Assembly (NCBI RefSeq): GCF_024220585.1
Contig: NZ_JAMXKF010000005.1
Location: 124,289 to 188,288 of the forward strand
Reading direction: 5' to 3'
Length of the DNA: 64,000 bases
Origin: Dyadobacter diqingensis
GTDB taxonomy: Bacteria; Bacteroidota; Bacteroidia; Cytophagales; Spirosomataceae
Below, in pieces: positions 55,535-64,000 of the stretch. The notes beneath the pieces were generated by a model. It did no database searches. It was given only the letters and a program-made list of their open reading frames with translations, and had not been told where the DNA came from. The position numbers and the translations under genes were made by a program. The first letter of the stretch is position 1, and every line of letters begins with the position of its first letter.

Positions 55535-57907
55535 ATGCAAATTAACAAAATCTTGCTTACAGGCATACTCTGTGCCTGTTCTTTACTATCGTTCGCCCAA
55601 AAAGCAACAATTTCCGGCACGGTCAAGTCTGTCGAAGGGGAATTGCTGCCGGGTGCAACCGTCGCGCTGACCGGCACGAGCAAGGGTACATTCTCCAATT
55701 CGGAGGGGAATTATTCGTTGCAGGAGGTAAGTCAGGGAAAGTACACGTTATCCGTTTCGTTTCTGGGATATGAAAGCCACAAACGGGAAGTGGTGGTGAA
55801 AGCCGGCGAGCACCATAAATTTCATATCAAGCTTAAATCTTCTACCAAAGAACTCGAAGCGGTTTCGGTTATCGGGCTTACGGAGGTGAAGGAAACCGCG
55901 AAACTCGCTTTTAACATAACGGCCATTGATGCCAAACAACTGCACAACACGACCATGGATCTGTCCAATGTGCTCGACAGGGTTTCGGGCGTTCGGGTGC
56001 GGGAGACGGGTGGTGTAGGTTCCAGTTTTAACTTTTCGCTGAACGGCTTTACCGGAAAACAGGTGAAGTTTTTCATGGACGGTATTCCTATGGATAATTT
56101 TGGTTCGTCATTCCAGCTGAATAATATTCCTGTCAACCTTGCGGACCGTATCGAGGTTTACAAAGGCGTTGTGCCGATCTGGCTTGGCGCTGATGCCCTG
56201 GGTGGTGCTGTGAATATCGTAACCAATCCCAACCGCAGAAATTATCTGGATGCTTCCTATTCTTTCGGTTCTTTCAATACGCATAAAACGGCAATTAATA
56301 CCGGAATTACGACGGCAAACGGGTTTACATTTCAGCTGAATGCCTTTCAAAATTATTCCGACAACAACTACTGGGTCAATGTGGATGTCGTTCCGGATCT
56401 TAACACGGGGCTTTCCATTCCAAGCCGCGTAAGAAGATTTCACGACACGTATCGCAATGAAACTGTTATCGCCAATGTGGGTGTGGTCAACAAAAAATTT
56501 GCGGATCGTTTGATTGTGGGGATTACATTGGGGCAGAACAAGGCGGATATTCAGACGGGTAACCGCATGTATGATGTGTTCGGGGAAAGACGCAGGAAAG
56601 GAAATATCGTTATGCCAACGATCAAGTACACGAAAAAAGATCTGTTTGTTAAAGGGCTTAATCTGAGCTTTAACGGAAACTTTAACCTCGGACAGGAGCA
56701 GTCGATCGATACCGCTTTTAAACAGTACAACTGGCTCGGTGATTTCATTTACAAGGGAAGTAACCCCAACATTCCGGGAGGGGAGCTCAGCCGGAATTTG
56801 TATAAATACCGAAACAATAACGGCCTTTTCAATGCAAACCTGAGTTATCAGATCAGCGAAAAACATTCCCTTGTGCTGAATAGTACCTACAATACTTTTA
56901 ACAGAAAAGGAGAAGATGTATTAAATCCGAACGACGAGTCGATCCGCCTGCCTAAAAAAACGGACAAAAATGTGATCGGACTTGGTTATCGTTACGATAT
57001 CAGTTCAAAATGGAACACCACGTTTTTCTTCAAGGAATATATTCAGAAAAGCAAGTCTTCGAATGTGCTGAACAACGAGTACTTTATTCAAAAGAACAAG
57101 TTTACGCAAAATGGTTATGGTCTGGCAACAACCTATTTTATCCGCCCCAATCTTCAGGTGAAAGGTTCGTATGAGAAAAGCTACCGTTTGCCGGAAAATG
57201 ATGAGCTGTTTGGCGATGTGATCAACCTGGCTTCCAATACAAACCTCCGTCCGGAAAGCAGCAACAATTACAATCTGGGCGTGAATTATACCACATCCAT
57301 CAACAGGGTTCATCATCTCTACTTTGACGCCAACCTGATTTATCGTTCGGCGAAGGATTTTATCCGTCCAAGCCTTTACAGTTCTTTTGGCAGGGCGGTT
57401 CAGCAGATGGTTAACCTTCGTGACGTGACCAACAGCGGAGCTGACGCCGAAATCCGATATTCTTATAAACGTTTATTCAATGCCGGTATCAATGTTACCT
57501 ACCAGAATATCCGCAATAATACCAAATACGAAGGCTCAACTACTGTCGTGAGTCCGGTGTACAAAGACCGCATACCCAACATGCCCTATCTTTTTGGGAA
57601 TGGAAATGCGTCGTTGTTTTTCCAGAACGTGGGCGGAAAAAGCAATACACTGACGATCGGATACAATCTGCTTTATGTGCATGAATATTATCTCCGTTGG
57701 CCAAGTCAGGGAGCTGCCAGCAGCAAGCTGACGATTCCCGAGCAGCTGGCGCATGACGCGAGCATCGTTTATTCGATGGCGAATGGAAAGTATAACATCG
57801 CTTTTGAATGCCGGAACCTGACCGACGCAACGCTTTACGATAATTTCAGCTTGCAGAAACCAAGCAGATCTTTCAATATCAAACTGCGGTATTTTCTTGT
57901 GAAATAA
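55535..57907 (+). CDS. TonB-dependent receptor (XusA-like)
   Basis: A 790-aa outer-membrane receptor of the siderophore type, much shorter than SusC. The signal peptide (1-21) is followed by a carboxypeptidase-D-like domain (22-107), a plug domain (about 115-225, with NVLDRVSGVRVRETGG and GVVPIWLGADALGGAVNIVTN) and a 22-strand-type barrel ending LRYFLVK. No STN domain is visible. It lies upstream of DUF4374 and PepSY genes, as in the Bacteroides XusABC siderophore system, so import of a ferric siderophore or another metal complex is likely. Confidence 0.9.
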   Translation: MQINKILLTGILCACSLLSFAQKATISGTVKSVEGELLPGATVALTGTSKGTFSNSEGNYSLQEVSQGKYTLSVSFLGYESHKREVVVKAGEHHKFHIKLKSSTKELEAVSVIGLTEVKETAKLAFNITAIDAKQLHNTTMDLSNVLDRVSGVRVRETGGVGSSFNFSLNGFTGKQVKFFMDGIPMDNFGSSFQLNNIPVNLADRIEVYKGVVPIWLGADALGGAVNIVTNPNRRNYLDASYSFGSFNTHKTAINTGITTANGFTFQLNAFQNYSDNNYWVNVDVVPDLNTGLSIPSRVRRFHDTYRNETVIANVGVVNKKFADRLIVGITLGQNKADIQTGNRMYDVFGERRRKGNIVMPTIKYTKKDLFVKGLNLSFNGNFNLGQEQSIDTAFKQYNWLGDFIYKGSNPNIPGGELSRNLYKYRNNNGLFNANLSYQISEKHSLVLNSTYNTFNRKGEDVLNPNDESIRLPKKTDKNVIGLGYRYDISSKWNTTFFFKEYIQKSKSSNVLNNEYFIQKNKFTQNGYGLATTYFIRPNLQVKGSYEKSYRLPENDELFGDVINLASNTNLRPESSNNYNLGVNYTTSINRVHHLYFDANLIYRSAKDFIRPSLYSSFGRAVQQMVNLRDVTNSGADAEIRYSYKRLFNAGINVTYQNIRNNTKYEGSTTVVSPVYKDRIPNMPYLFGNGNASLFFQNVGGKSNTLTIGYNLLYVHEYYLRWPSQGAASSKLTIPEQLAHDASIVYSMANGKYNIAFECRNLTDATLYDNFSLQKPSRSFNIKLRYFLVK

Positions 57908-57959
57908 TGGCCATGAAAAATCTTATAATCCAGTTTTAATTAAAAATCAATAAAAAGTG

Positions 57960-59183
57960 ATGAAAACAAACAGCGTGTTACTCGCTATGTTTGCGGCAGG
58001 TATGCTATGGATGGCGTCATGCAGCAGTGATGATGAAAAAGGGACAGAGCCTACACCGGAGCCTAAGGAAAAATCAAAGTATGTTTTTGTAGCTTATTCC
58101 GTGGGATCCAGCGGCGAAACCGCGCCCTATATTGTGACGGCGGACTCTGTTTCGGGAGGAACTTTAACGACATCGGGAGGTGGCGTGGAAACGGATGCTT
58201 ACTCGTTTATTTCACAAAATAATACCCTTTATGCGATGGTTTATGGCGGGCAGGGGCCGATTACGCCTTACAAACTCGATGCCAAAGGGGCTGTCAGTCA
58301 GGTGGGAAATACGGTTAATGCAGTTACGGCAGGTATTTACGGTACGGTCAATGCGGACGCTTTCGTAGGCGCCCAGATTTCCAGAAGCAAATCCGATCCG
58401 ACTGCGACGTTTTTCAAATTTGACGCGAAGAATAATATCCTTGCCGGTAAAAGCACGGTGGATTTGTCGAAGATCACCGGACACGATGAAATGGCCACTT
58501 TTTCAGGTGTATTCCAGGTTGATTCCAAGCTTTATGCCCCTTATTACGCAACGCCGGGCGAGAGTGGAAAAACAACCAAATATTTGGATAGCACCTGGAT
58601 CGCGGTGTTCAGTTATCCGGCGATGGAGTTTCAGAAAGTCATTCGTGACGGTCGCACGGGCACCATCGGCAGCTGGTTTGGTATGCAGGGGGTTAAGCAG
58701 ATTGAAAACGGTGATGTTTACGCCTGGTCGTCTGCAACGGGTTCTAAAAATCCTTCGGCGATTTTGCGTATCAAAAAAGGAGAGGAGCAGTTCGATCAGA
58801 GTTATTTCTTTAACGTGGAGCAAAAAACAGGTTTGAAGATCAACCGCGGAGACTATGTTGCCAACGGAAAATTCCTGATGTCGATTTTTACGGCGGGTAA
58901 TGTTTCTACGAACGGTATTTCAGGCGGCCGGGTTAAACTTGCGATCGTTGATGTTAACAACCAGACTGTTACCTGGGTGGACGGAGTGCCCGAGCATGCG
59001 ACACTGGCTTATAAAAACAAGACTTATTACGAGGGCGACGGCAAAACGATCCAGTATGTGCTGAAAAGTGATGACGGGAAATTCGCCGTTTATACGATCG
59101 ACGCAAGCACGGCAAAAGGTAAGAAGGGACTTGTATTTGACTCCATCAGTGACGTGACAACCATTACAAAACTGACTTATTAA
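57960..59183 (+). CDS. DUF4374 surface lipoprotein (XusB-like), copy 1
   Basis: The ATG at 57960 gives a 407-aa lipoprotein (lipobox WMASCSS; Asp-rich linker). The rest is a beta-propeller-like DUF4374 domain with SKYVFVAYSVGSSGE, GGQGPITPYKLD, KVIRDGRTGTIGSWFGMQG, KNPSAILRIKKGEEQFDQ and a C-terminal DVTTITKLTY. In Bacteroides, the DUF4374-like XusB works with a TonB receptor in xenosiderophore capture. It starts 52 nt after the TonB receptor and is followed by a close paralogue after 14 nt. Confidence 0.88.
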   Translation: MKTNSVLLAMFAAGMLWMASCSSDDEKGTEPTPEPKEKSKYVFVAYSVGSSGETAPYIVTADSVSGGTLTTSGGGVETDAYSFISQNNTLYAMVYGGQGPITPYKLDAKGAVSQVGNTVNAVTAGIYGTVNADAFVGAQISRSKSDPTATFFKFDAKNNILAGKSTVDLSKITGHDEMATFSGVFQVDSKLYAPYYATPGESGKTTKYLDSTWIAVFSYPAMEFQKVIRDGRTGTIGSWFGMQGVKQIENGDVYAWSSATGSKNPSAILRIKKGEEQFDQSYFFNVEQKTGLKINRGDYVANGKFLMSIFTAGNVSTNGISGGRVKLAIVDVNNQTVTWVDGVPEHATLAYKNKTYYEGDGKTIQYVLKSDDGKFAVYTIDASTAKGKKGLVFDSISDVTTITKLTY

Positions 59184-59197
59184 ATTTGATCTGACTT

Positions 59198-60421
59198 ATG
59201 AAAACGAATAAATTTATACTTTCCATGGCATGGGCGGCGATGTTCGGACTTGCCGCTTGCAGCAGCGACGACGAAAAGGAATCCACGCCAACGCCTGAAA
59301 CAGGTGCCAGGTCAAAATATGTTTTTGTGGCTTATTCCGTAGGTTCTGAGGGGATTGAAAAGGCGCCCTACATCATTTCCGCGGATTCGGTAACGGGTGG
59401 AAAAGTGGGGCTTTCCCTGGGGATCGAAACCGATGCCTATTCATTTATACCTTTAAATAACACACTTTTTGCGGCAGTCTGGGGTGGGCAAGGGCCTATC
59501 ACGCCCTACAAACTGGATGGAAAAGGTGCTATTGTGCAGGCTGGCAATACCGTGAACGCTGTGACGGCGCCTATTTATGGCGCGGTTAACGACGAGGAAT
59601 GGGTTGGCGGCGGTTTTGTTGAAGGGAAATCAGATCCGATGTCAACATTATTCCGTTTCAACGCTAAAAATCTCATTCTTTCAGGGCGTAATACCATTGA
59701 TATGAGCAAGATAACCGGCAATGGCGAGATGCCTTCCTGGTATGGCGTTTTCCCGGTTGATAAGGATAAGCTTTACATTCCTTTCGAGTGTTTTCCGGGA
59801 GTAGACGGGCAGACAACAAAGTTGAAAGATAGTACCTGGATCATGGTGGTCAGTTATCCTGACCTTAAATTCCAGAAAGTGATCCGTGATGGCCGCACCA
59901 GTTATATCGGAAACTGGTTTGGCATGCAGGGTTTAAGACAAATCGAAGACGGTGATGTGTATGCCTGGTCCACTGCTGCGGACTCGAAGAATCCGTCTGC
60001 CATTATCCGTGTAAAAAAGGGAGCGGACCAATTCGATCAGACGTATTTTTTCAATGTCGAAGAGAAAACCGGTCTTAAAATTTCCCGCGGAGATTATATC
60101 AGCGGCAGTAAATTCCTGATGGCATTTTACTCGACAAAAGCGCAGGCAACCGAATGGGCTGGCCGTATAAAACTGGCTGTGGTGGATGTAAAAGCCGAAA
60201 CCATTACCTGGGTTTCGGGCGTACCGGAGCATGCACAGATGCCATACAAGCAAAAAACATTTGTTGAAAGTGACGGAAACACGGTACGTTATGTGATGAA
60301 GGATGATGCCGGTACGCACTATGTGTACACGATCGACGCCAAAACAGCCGTGGGTAAAAGAGGTCTTCAGTTTGAAGGCATCAGCGATATCACAACCATA
60401 TCGAAATTATCTTACGAGTAA
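59198..60421 (+). CDS. DUF4374 surface lipoprotein (XusB-like), copy 2
   Basis: A 407-aa lipoprotein (lipobox GLAACSS) with the same DUF4374 layout as copy 1 and clearly more than half of residues identical by eye, including SKYVFVAYSVGS, QGPITPYKLDGKGA, KVIRDGRTSYIGNWFGMQG and PSAIIRVKKGADQFDQ. The divergence, mostly in loops (for example GGGFVEG and FYSTKAQATEWAG), shows an old tandem duplication rather than an assembly repeat. The copies may bind different siderophores or metal complexes. A hairpin follows. Confidence 0.88.
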   Translation: MKTNKFILSMAWAAMFGLAACSSDDEKESTPTPETGARSKYVFVAYSVGSEGIEKAPYIISADSVTGGKVGLSLGIETDAYSFIPLNNTLFAAVWGGQGPITPYKLDGKGAIVQAGNTVNAVTAPIYGAVNDEEWVGGGFVEGKSDPMSTLFRFNAKNLILSGRNTIDMSKITGNGEMPSWYGVFPVDKDKLYIPFECFPGVDGQTTKLKDSTWIMVVSYPDLKFQKVIRDGRTSYIGNWFGMQGLRQIEDGDVYAWSTAADSKNPSAIIRVKKGADQFDQTYFFNVEEKTGLKISRGDYISGSKFLMAFYSTKAQATEWAGRIKLAVVDVKAETITWVSGVPEHAQMPYKQKTFVESDGNTVRYVMKDDAGTHYVYTIDAKTAVGKRGLQFEGISDITTISKLSYE

Positions 60422-60433
60422 TTTTTCAGACAG

Positions 60434-60461
60434 ACAGTCTGTTGGCTTGTTGGCAGACTGT
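60434..60461 (+). terminator. Hairpin after the DUF4374 pair
   Basis: Perfect 8-bp stem (ACAGTCTG at 60434-60441 with CAGACTGT at 60454-60461) and a 12-nt loop, followed by a T-rich stretch. It may reduce read-through into the PepSY gene. Confidence 0.5.
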
Positions 60462-60650
60462 TTGTTCAACTTTGTGATCAAAAAGACGACGGAAATATAG
60501 ATTTTTTTTAAACACACCTTCGGGGAAATCTGATTTATGCTACTTATAGTTAAGTGGCAGTTACTTCATTCCAAACCGTTTTCAGCATTTTATACACACC
60601 ATGATATTCAAAATATTACGAGGATTTGTAACGGAATCAAAAGTATAGCC

Positions 60651-62003
60651 ATGAAATTTTATAACCTATCAGAATCAGCAGGCAAAAGGGCAGCCGGAAA
60701 AAAGACGGACGGGAAGTCACTCTTTCGCAGGGTTAACGACTGGTTGCATTTGTGGCTGGGCCTGGCTTCGGGAATTATCGTGTTAATCGTCTGTGTGACG
60801 GGCTGTATATGGGTTTTTAATGAAGAGATAACCATGCTGATGGAGCCGGAGAACAATGTGGTTGTGGAGAATAAAACGACAATCGCGCCTTCGGAAATCC
60901 GGCATATTGTTTCAGGTCTTTATCCCGGCAAAAAAGTTACTTATGCCAATTATCATCAGGGCCGCGCCATTAACGTGGGGGTGGGGCAGTGGGAGGATAA
61001 AATCCGCTACACAGTCAAACTGAACCCTTATTCCGGAAAAGTGCTGAGCATAGTAACGCACCATAAAGACGAAACGGATTTTTTTCGCTGGGTGCTCAAC
61101 GGTCATCGCTTTTTGTGGCTGCCTTATGAAATCGGACGACCGATCGTTAATTATGGTACGTTGATTTTCGTGGTGCTGCTGATCACGGGGCTTATCTGGT
61201 GGTATCCCAAAAAATGGACGCAGTCGACCAGGGATAAAAGCTTTAAAATCAAATGGAACGGTTCGTTCAAAAGAGTTAACCTTGATCTGCACAACGTACT
61301 TGGTTTTTATAGCCTGCTTTTCCTGCTGGCTATTGCCCTTACCGGCATGGTTTGGGGCATTGAGTGGTACAGCAAAGGCTTATACTGGACGACATCCGGC
61401 GGGCAGACCCTGCCCGAATGGAAGGAAAGCGCTTCGGATTCTTTGCAGCTCAACAAGTTTTACAAACCTGATCAGGCCATGAACAAAGCCTGGGCCAGTG
61501 TTGCCAAGGCTCATCCGGATGCACAGGGATTTTATTACAGCTATCCGGATACACTGGATGCCAAATCGACAATCGGGATAACGATTTACCCAAGTGCACA
61601 TCAATTTTACAATAACGAAAGTTACACATTTGACAGGCACACCCTAAAACGACTGTCGGATAATGAGCTCTATGATACGCCTTATGCCCAGGCCTCGTTC
61701 GGTGCCCGGCTACGCAGAATGAACTATGACATTCACATCGGAAGTATTCTGGGATTTCCGGGAAAGGTGCTTGCTTTTTTTTCTTCGCTGATCGGCGCGT
61801 CACTTCCTGTGACCGGTTTTATCATCTGGTGGGGGAAACGTAAAAAGAAGCCGAAGAAATTGAAAGGTCAGCCAGCAGAGGATCTGCCATCAACGAATAC
61901 AGTATACACACAGAAAAAAGTTCCGGCTTTCAAGCCAGGGCAAGCAAAGTCCAGGTCGGGTATTCGATCGGCATCGGTACAGCACAATCTTAATGATCAA
62001 TAA
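60651..62003 (+). CDS. PepSY-domain inner-membrane protein (XusC-like, PiuB/FpvG type)
   Basis: The ATG at 60651 gives 450 aa; the frame extends upstream but the extra 38 residues look non-coding. Four membrane segments lie at about 30-58, 158-186, 220-245 and 375-400, each near a conserved His (WLHLWLG, GHRFLWLP, DLHNVLGF, YDIHIGSILG). PepSY-like loops face the periplasm. Family members are linked to iron-siderophore reduction or uptake. The His pattern could bind haem or metal. It follows the DUF4374 pair by 229 nt. Confidence 0.9.
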   Translation: MKFYNLSESAGKRAAGKKTDGKSLFRRVNDWLHLWLGLASGIIVLIVCVTGCIWVFNEEITMLMEPENNVVVENKTTIAPSEIRHIVSGLYPGKKVTYANYHQGRAINVGVGQWEDKIRYTVKLNPYSGKVLSIVTHHKDETDFFRWVLNGHRFLWLPYEIGRPIVNYGTLIFVVLLITGLIWWYPKKWTQSTRDKSFKIKWNGSFKRVNLDLHNVLGFYSLLFLLAIALTGMVWGIEWYSKGLYWTTSGGQTLPEWKESASDSLQLNKFYKPDQAMNKAWASVAKAHPDAQGFYYSYPDTLDAKSTIGITIYPSAHQFYNNESYTFDRHTLKRLSDNELYDTPYAQASFGARLRRMNYDIHIGSILGFPGKVLAFFSSLIGASLPVTGFIIWWGKRKKKPKKLKGQPAEDLPSTNTVYTQKKVPAFKPGQAKSRSGIRSASVQHNLNDQ

Positions 62004-62030
62004 TTCCAATTCAATTAATTTAAGTTTATC

Positions 62031-62738
62031 ATGTTAAAAAAACTCACCTTACTTGCGTCAGCAATTCTTTTAAGCGCCGGAAATATTTTTGCACATGCGT
62101 TGTGGATCCAGACCGCACCGGTTGGGAAAGCAGGTCAGAAACAAACCGTTAAGATCATCTATTCCGAGCCGGGAGAAACACCGGAAAAACTGGCCGACTG
62201 GTACTCGGATGTAAAAGAGTTTGAACTTTGGCTCACCGGTCCCGATAAGCAAAAGGTTAAGCTGACAACCACAGCGGGCGCCGATCATTTTACCTCTGAA
62301 TTTACTCCTGAAAAGGACGGCGTATATACGTTATCGGTTGGGCATACTTCCAAAGATCTGGGCGGCACAACGGTATATCAGTTCAACGCAAATGCGGTGG
62401 TAAATGTAGGGAAGCCGGTTGCAGGAAACGATGCCGTAAGCAGTACAGACCTTAGCATTTTTTCGGGTCAGGCAGCGAAGGTCAACAAACCTGTCAGCCT
62501 GAAAGGATTGTTTAAAAATGCCCCGTTTGAAAAGCTGTACATCACGGTTTCTTCCCCTTCGGGCTGGTCGAAGCAAGTTGTGACAGATGAAAAGGGCAAT
62601 GCAGAATTTGTGCCGATCTGGCCTGGGGTATATTTTATCGAAGCTTCAAAAAGCTGGAAGGAAGAGGGGAAATTAAACGGGAACGATTACAAAGCTTTCT
62701 GGCGCGCAGCGACTTTACTGGTGGATGTTGTCAAATAA
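62031..62738 (+). CDS. DUF4198-family exported protein
   Basis: A 235-aa protein with a signal peptide (MLKKLTLLASAILLSAGNIFA) followed at once by HALWIQT, the His-containing start seen in DUF4198 proteins, which are often linked to nickel, cobalt or iron transport. Beta-rich fold, with GVYTLSVGHTSK and WPGVYFIEASKSW. It lies 27 nt after the PepSY gene and is followed by a terminator, so it closes the operon. It may bind or relay metal in the periplasm. Confidence 0.85.
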   Translation: MLKKLTLLASAILLSAGNIFAHALWIQTAPVGKAGQKQTVKIIYSEPGETPEKLADWYSDVKEFELWLTGPDKQKVKLTTTAGADHFTSEFTPEKDGVYTLSVGHTSKDLGGTTVYQFNANAVVNVGKPVAGNDAVSSTDLSIFSGQAAKVNKPVSLKGLFKNAPFEKLYITVSSPSGWSKQVVTDEKGNAEFVPIWPGVYFIEASKSWKEEGKLNGNDYKAFWRAATLLVDVVK

Positions 62739-62746
62739 AAAGAAAG

Positions 62747-62777
62747 TTGCGGCAGTGAATTTCATAAGCTGCCGCAA
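62747..62777 (+). terminator. Terminator after DUF4198
   Basis: Perfect 9-bp stem (TTGCGGCAG at 62747-62755 with CTGCCGCAA at 62769-62777) followed by TTT, 8 nt after the stop codon. Confidence 0.7.
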
Positions 62778-62880
62778 TTTATCTGATCAAACTGTGGCGG
62801 ATAGACAAATTATCCCAAATTTGCCTTTACTTTACACTTTCAATATTTCCCTGATGCTGAACACGCCTGGTGCCTGACCC

Positions 62881-64000
62881 ATGAAACTAAGTCTCCATTC
62901 CCTTCTGATTATTCTTGCAGCTGTTATCACGACAATTTCGTGCGACAAAAAGCCGGATAAGACCGACGAAAGAACGGATGCGAAGTATGGAATTGTTGTT
63001 TTTGCGGGCGAAGATCTTGACGAGGAATATCTGCTGCCGGTAAACTCACTTACGCAGGGTGAACTGAAAATTTCTGAAAATTCGGAAAAGATTTACAGTC
63101 TGGTTATGGCTTGCCGCGCCGGGTATTATTATGGAATCGATGACGGGAAGCCGGTATTCACCAAGTATAAGCCGACCGACAAAGGGCTGGTAGCCGTAGC
63201 GGGAATACCTTTTGACAAAATCCCCTGGAAGGTTTATGAAAGTTGGTACAGCTGGGTGGATGACCGGACGCTTCTGATCGGGAGTACCCTGGCCGGGAAG
63301 CAGTTTACATACAGCATCGTTGATGTGGTGGCCATGAAGTTGCTTTCTCATGGAAATTTAAATATTCCGCTGCCACCCAATGGATTGAAATACGGTGGTG
63401 TGATCGGCGCTTTTCGTGACAACAGGCTGTTTGTCGGATACACGCATTATGAAGGATGGCAAAGTAAAACCCCGCCCGTTGACACCACTTTTGTTGCCGT
63501 CATCGACTATCCGTCCATGAAAACGATCAGTGTTCAAAAAGATACGCGTTCTACCTGGCCCGGAGGTGTTTACCTGCATGCACCTTATTCTTTTCAGCAG
63601 GAGGGTGATATCTATTTTCTGGCGGCTCCGGGGGGGCGTACACATAGTCACCCATCGGCGCCTTCGGGTATTTATCGTATCAAAAAGGGTGAGGAAAAGC
63701 TGGATCCGGATTATTTTTTCCAGGTTACGGACAACAAAAAGCAGGAAACTTATCTTCTCTACCATCTTGGAAATGACAAGGCGCTGGTGAAGATGATCGA
63801 CAAAGACAGGATAACGAAATACATGGATTATGTCAACGGGTATTTGGCAAAATATTATGTGCTGGATTTAAAAACACAAACGAAAACGTTGTTGAATCTG
63901 CCGCTCAGTGCGCTGACCTTTACCGAGAATGTACTGGTTGAAAACGGGAAAGCTTATATCTCCATCAGTGAAAATGAGCGGGAGTCGCACATCTGGGCGT
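62881..64000 (+). CDS. DUF4374-like lipoprotein, copy 3 (3' truncated by window)
   Basis: An open frame starts at ATG 62881 and runs off the window with 373 complete codons and no stop. It has a lipobox (TTISCDK), then a DUF4374-like propeller with SGIYRIKKGEEKLDPDYFFQV, close to PSAILRIKKGEEQFDQ in copies 1 and 2, and a shared surround (FVAVIDYPSMKT). It is much more diverged than the tandem pair and has its own upstream gap after a terminator, so it is probably separately transcribed. It may be part of a second uptake unit beyond the window. Confidence 0.78.
   Translation, partial: MKLSLHSLLIILAAVITTISCDKKPDKTDERTDAKYGIVVFAGEDLDEEYLLPVNSLTQGELKISENSEKIYSLVMACRAGYYYGIDDGKPVFTKYKPTDKGLVAVAGIPFDKIPWKVYESWYSWVDDRTLLIGSTLAGKQFTYSIVDVVAMKLLSHGNLNIPLPPNGLKYGGVIGAFRDNRLFVGYTHYEGWQSKTPPVDTTFVAVIDYPSMKTISVQKDTRSTWPGGVYLHAPYSFQQEGDIYFLAAPGGRTHSHPSAPSGIYRIKKGEEKLDPDYFFQVTDNKKQETYLLYHLGNDKALVKMIDKDRITKYMDYVNGYLAKYYVLDLKTQTKTLLNLPLSALTFTENVLVENGKAYISISENERESHIWA

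Noticed and set aside
56108-56866. 252-aa open frame on the minus strand inside the TonB receptor gene
   Set aside because: Fully inside the receptor gene, with low-complexity hydrophobic/Arg composition and no start context.
57960-60421. Tandem DUF4374 genes as an assembly duplication
   Set aside because: The copies differ in many residues throughout, so they are real paralogues.
1-64000. tRNA, rRNA, CRISPR arrays, insertion sequences or prophage genes
   Set aside because: None recognised on reading either strand; no transposase, integrase or repeat-spacer pattern was seen.

Overview
The window reads as chromosomal DNA from a Bacteroidota bacterium of the order Cytophagales, most like Dyadobacter or a close relative. 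The evidence is three SusC/SusD outer-membrane transport pairs, a hybrid two-component regulator of the HTCS type, two ECF sigma/anti-sigma pairs, a type IX secretion (T9SS) C-terminal signal, LytTR signalling, DUF4959/5126/5000, DUF4998, DUF4374 and DUF4198 lipoproteins or exported proteins, and a Bacteroidota-type promoter (TTTG ... TAnnTTTG). The genus is an inference; no rRNA, tRNA, CRISPR array or insertion sequence was seen.

Layout. 1-2.2 kb: 3' part of a GH94-type gene, probably a cyclic beta-1,2-glucan synthase cut by the window edge. 2.3-5.9 kb: a tiny lysine-rich ORF and a large CheB-CheR-PAS-histidine kinase fusion. 6-10.8 kb: a T9SS-exported protein with 14 FG-GAP-like repeats and a thioredoxin-fold protein. 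11-12.7 kb: an SDR oxidoreductase with an AraC-family regulator. 12.9-22.5 kb: ECF sigma factor, FecR anti-sigma factor, SusC with an STN signalling domain, SusD and two surface lipoproteins, forming one sigma-controlled uptake locus without any enzyme. 22.6-28 kb: on the minus strand, a 4-TM protein coupled to an SGNH hydrolase, a DhaK-DhaL dihydroxyacetone kinase, a glycosyltransferase and a SnoaL-like protein. 28.4-34 kb: a TolC-MFP-RND efflux operon ending in a strong terminator. 34.4-37.3 kb: a putative outer-membrane barrel and a LytS/LytTR pair. 37.5-48.5 kb: a compact polysaccharide utilisation locus (HTCS regulator, SusC, SusD, GH30 hydrolase). 48.7-53.7 kb: a DoxX-like protein and an enzyme-less SusC/SusD pair. 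54-64 kb: ECF sigma, a short FecR-like protein, a TonB receptor, tandem DUF4374 lipoproteins, a PepSY membrane protein, a DUF4198 protein and a third, diverged DUF4374-like lipoprotein cut by the window end. This last block resembles the XusABC xenosiderophore system of Bacteroides, with extra members.

How the parts work together. The two most interesting points are regulatory. First, an identical two-block motif (GGTTAGTTTTT, nine variable bases, TGTACCTGTA) lies at the same spacing before the FecR gene and before its SusC gene, which suggests the promoter read by the adjacent ECF sigma factor. Second, the Xus-like block has an ECF/anti-sigma pair, but its receptor lacks the STN domain that normally carries the signal, and it has a duplicated binding lipoprotein. 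A 14-bp, near-perfect, largely alternating purine-pyrimidine inverted repeat sits in the divergent region between the third SusC gene and the second ECF gene.
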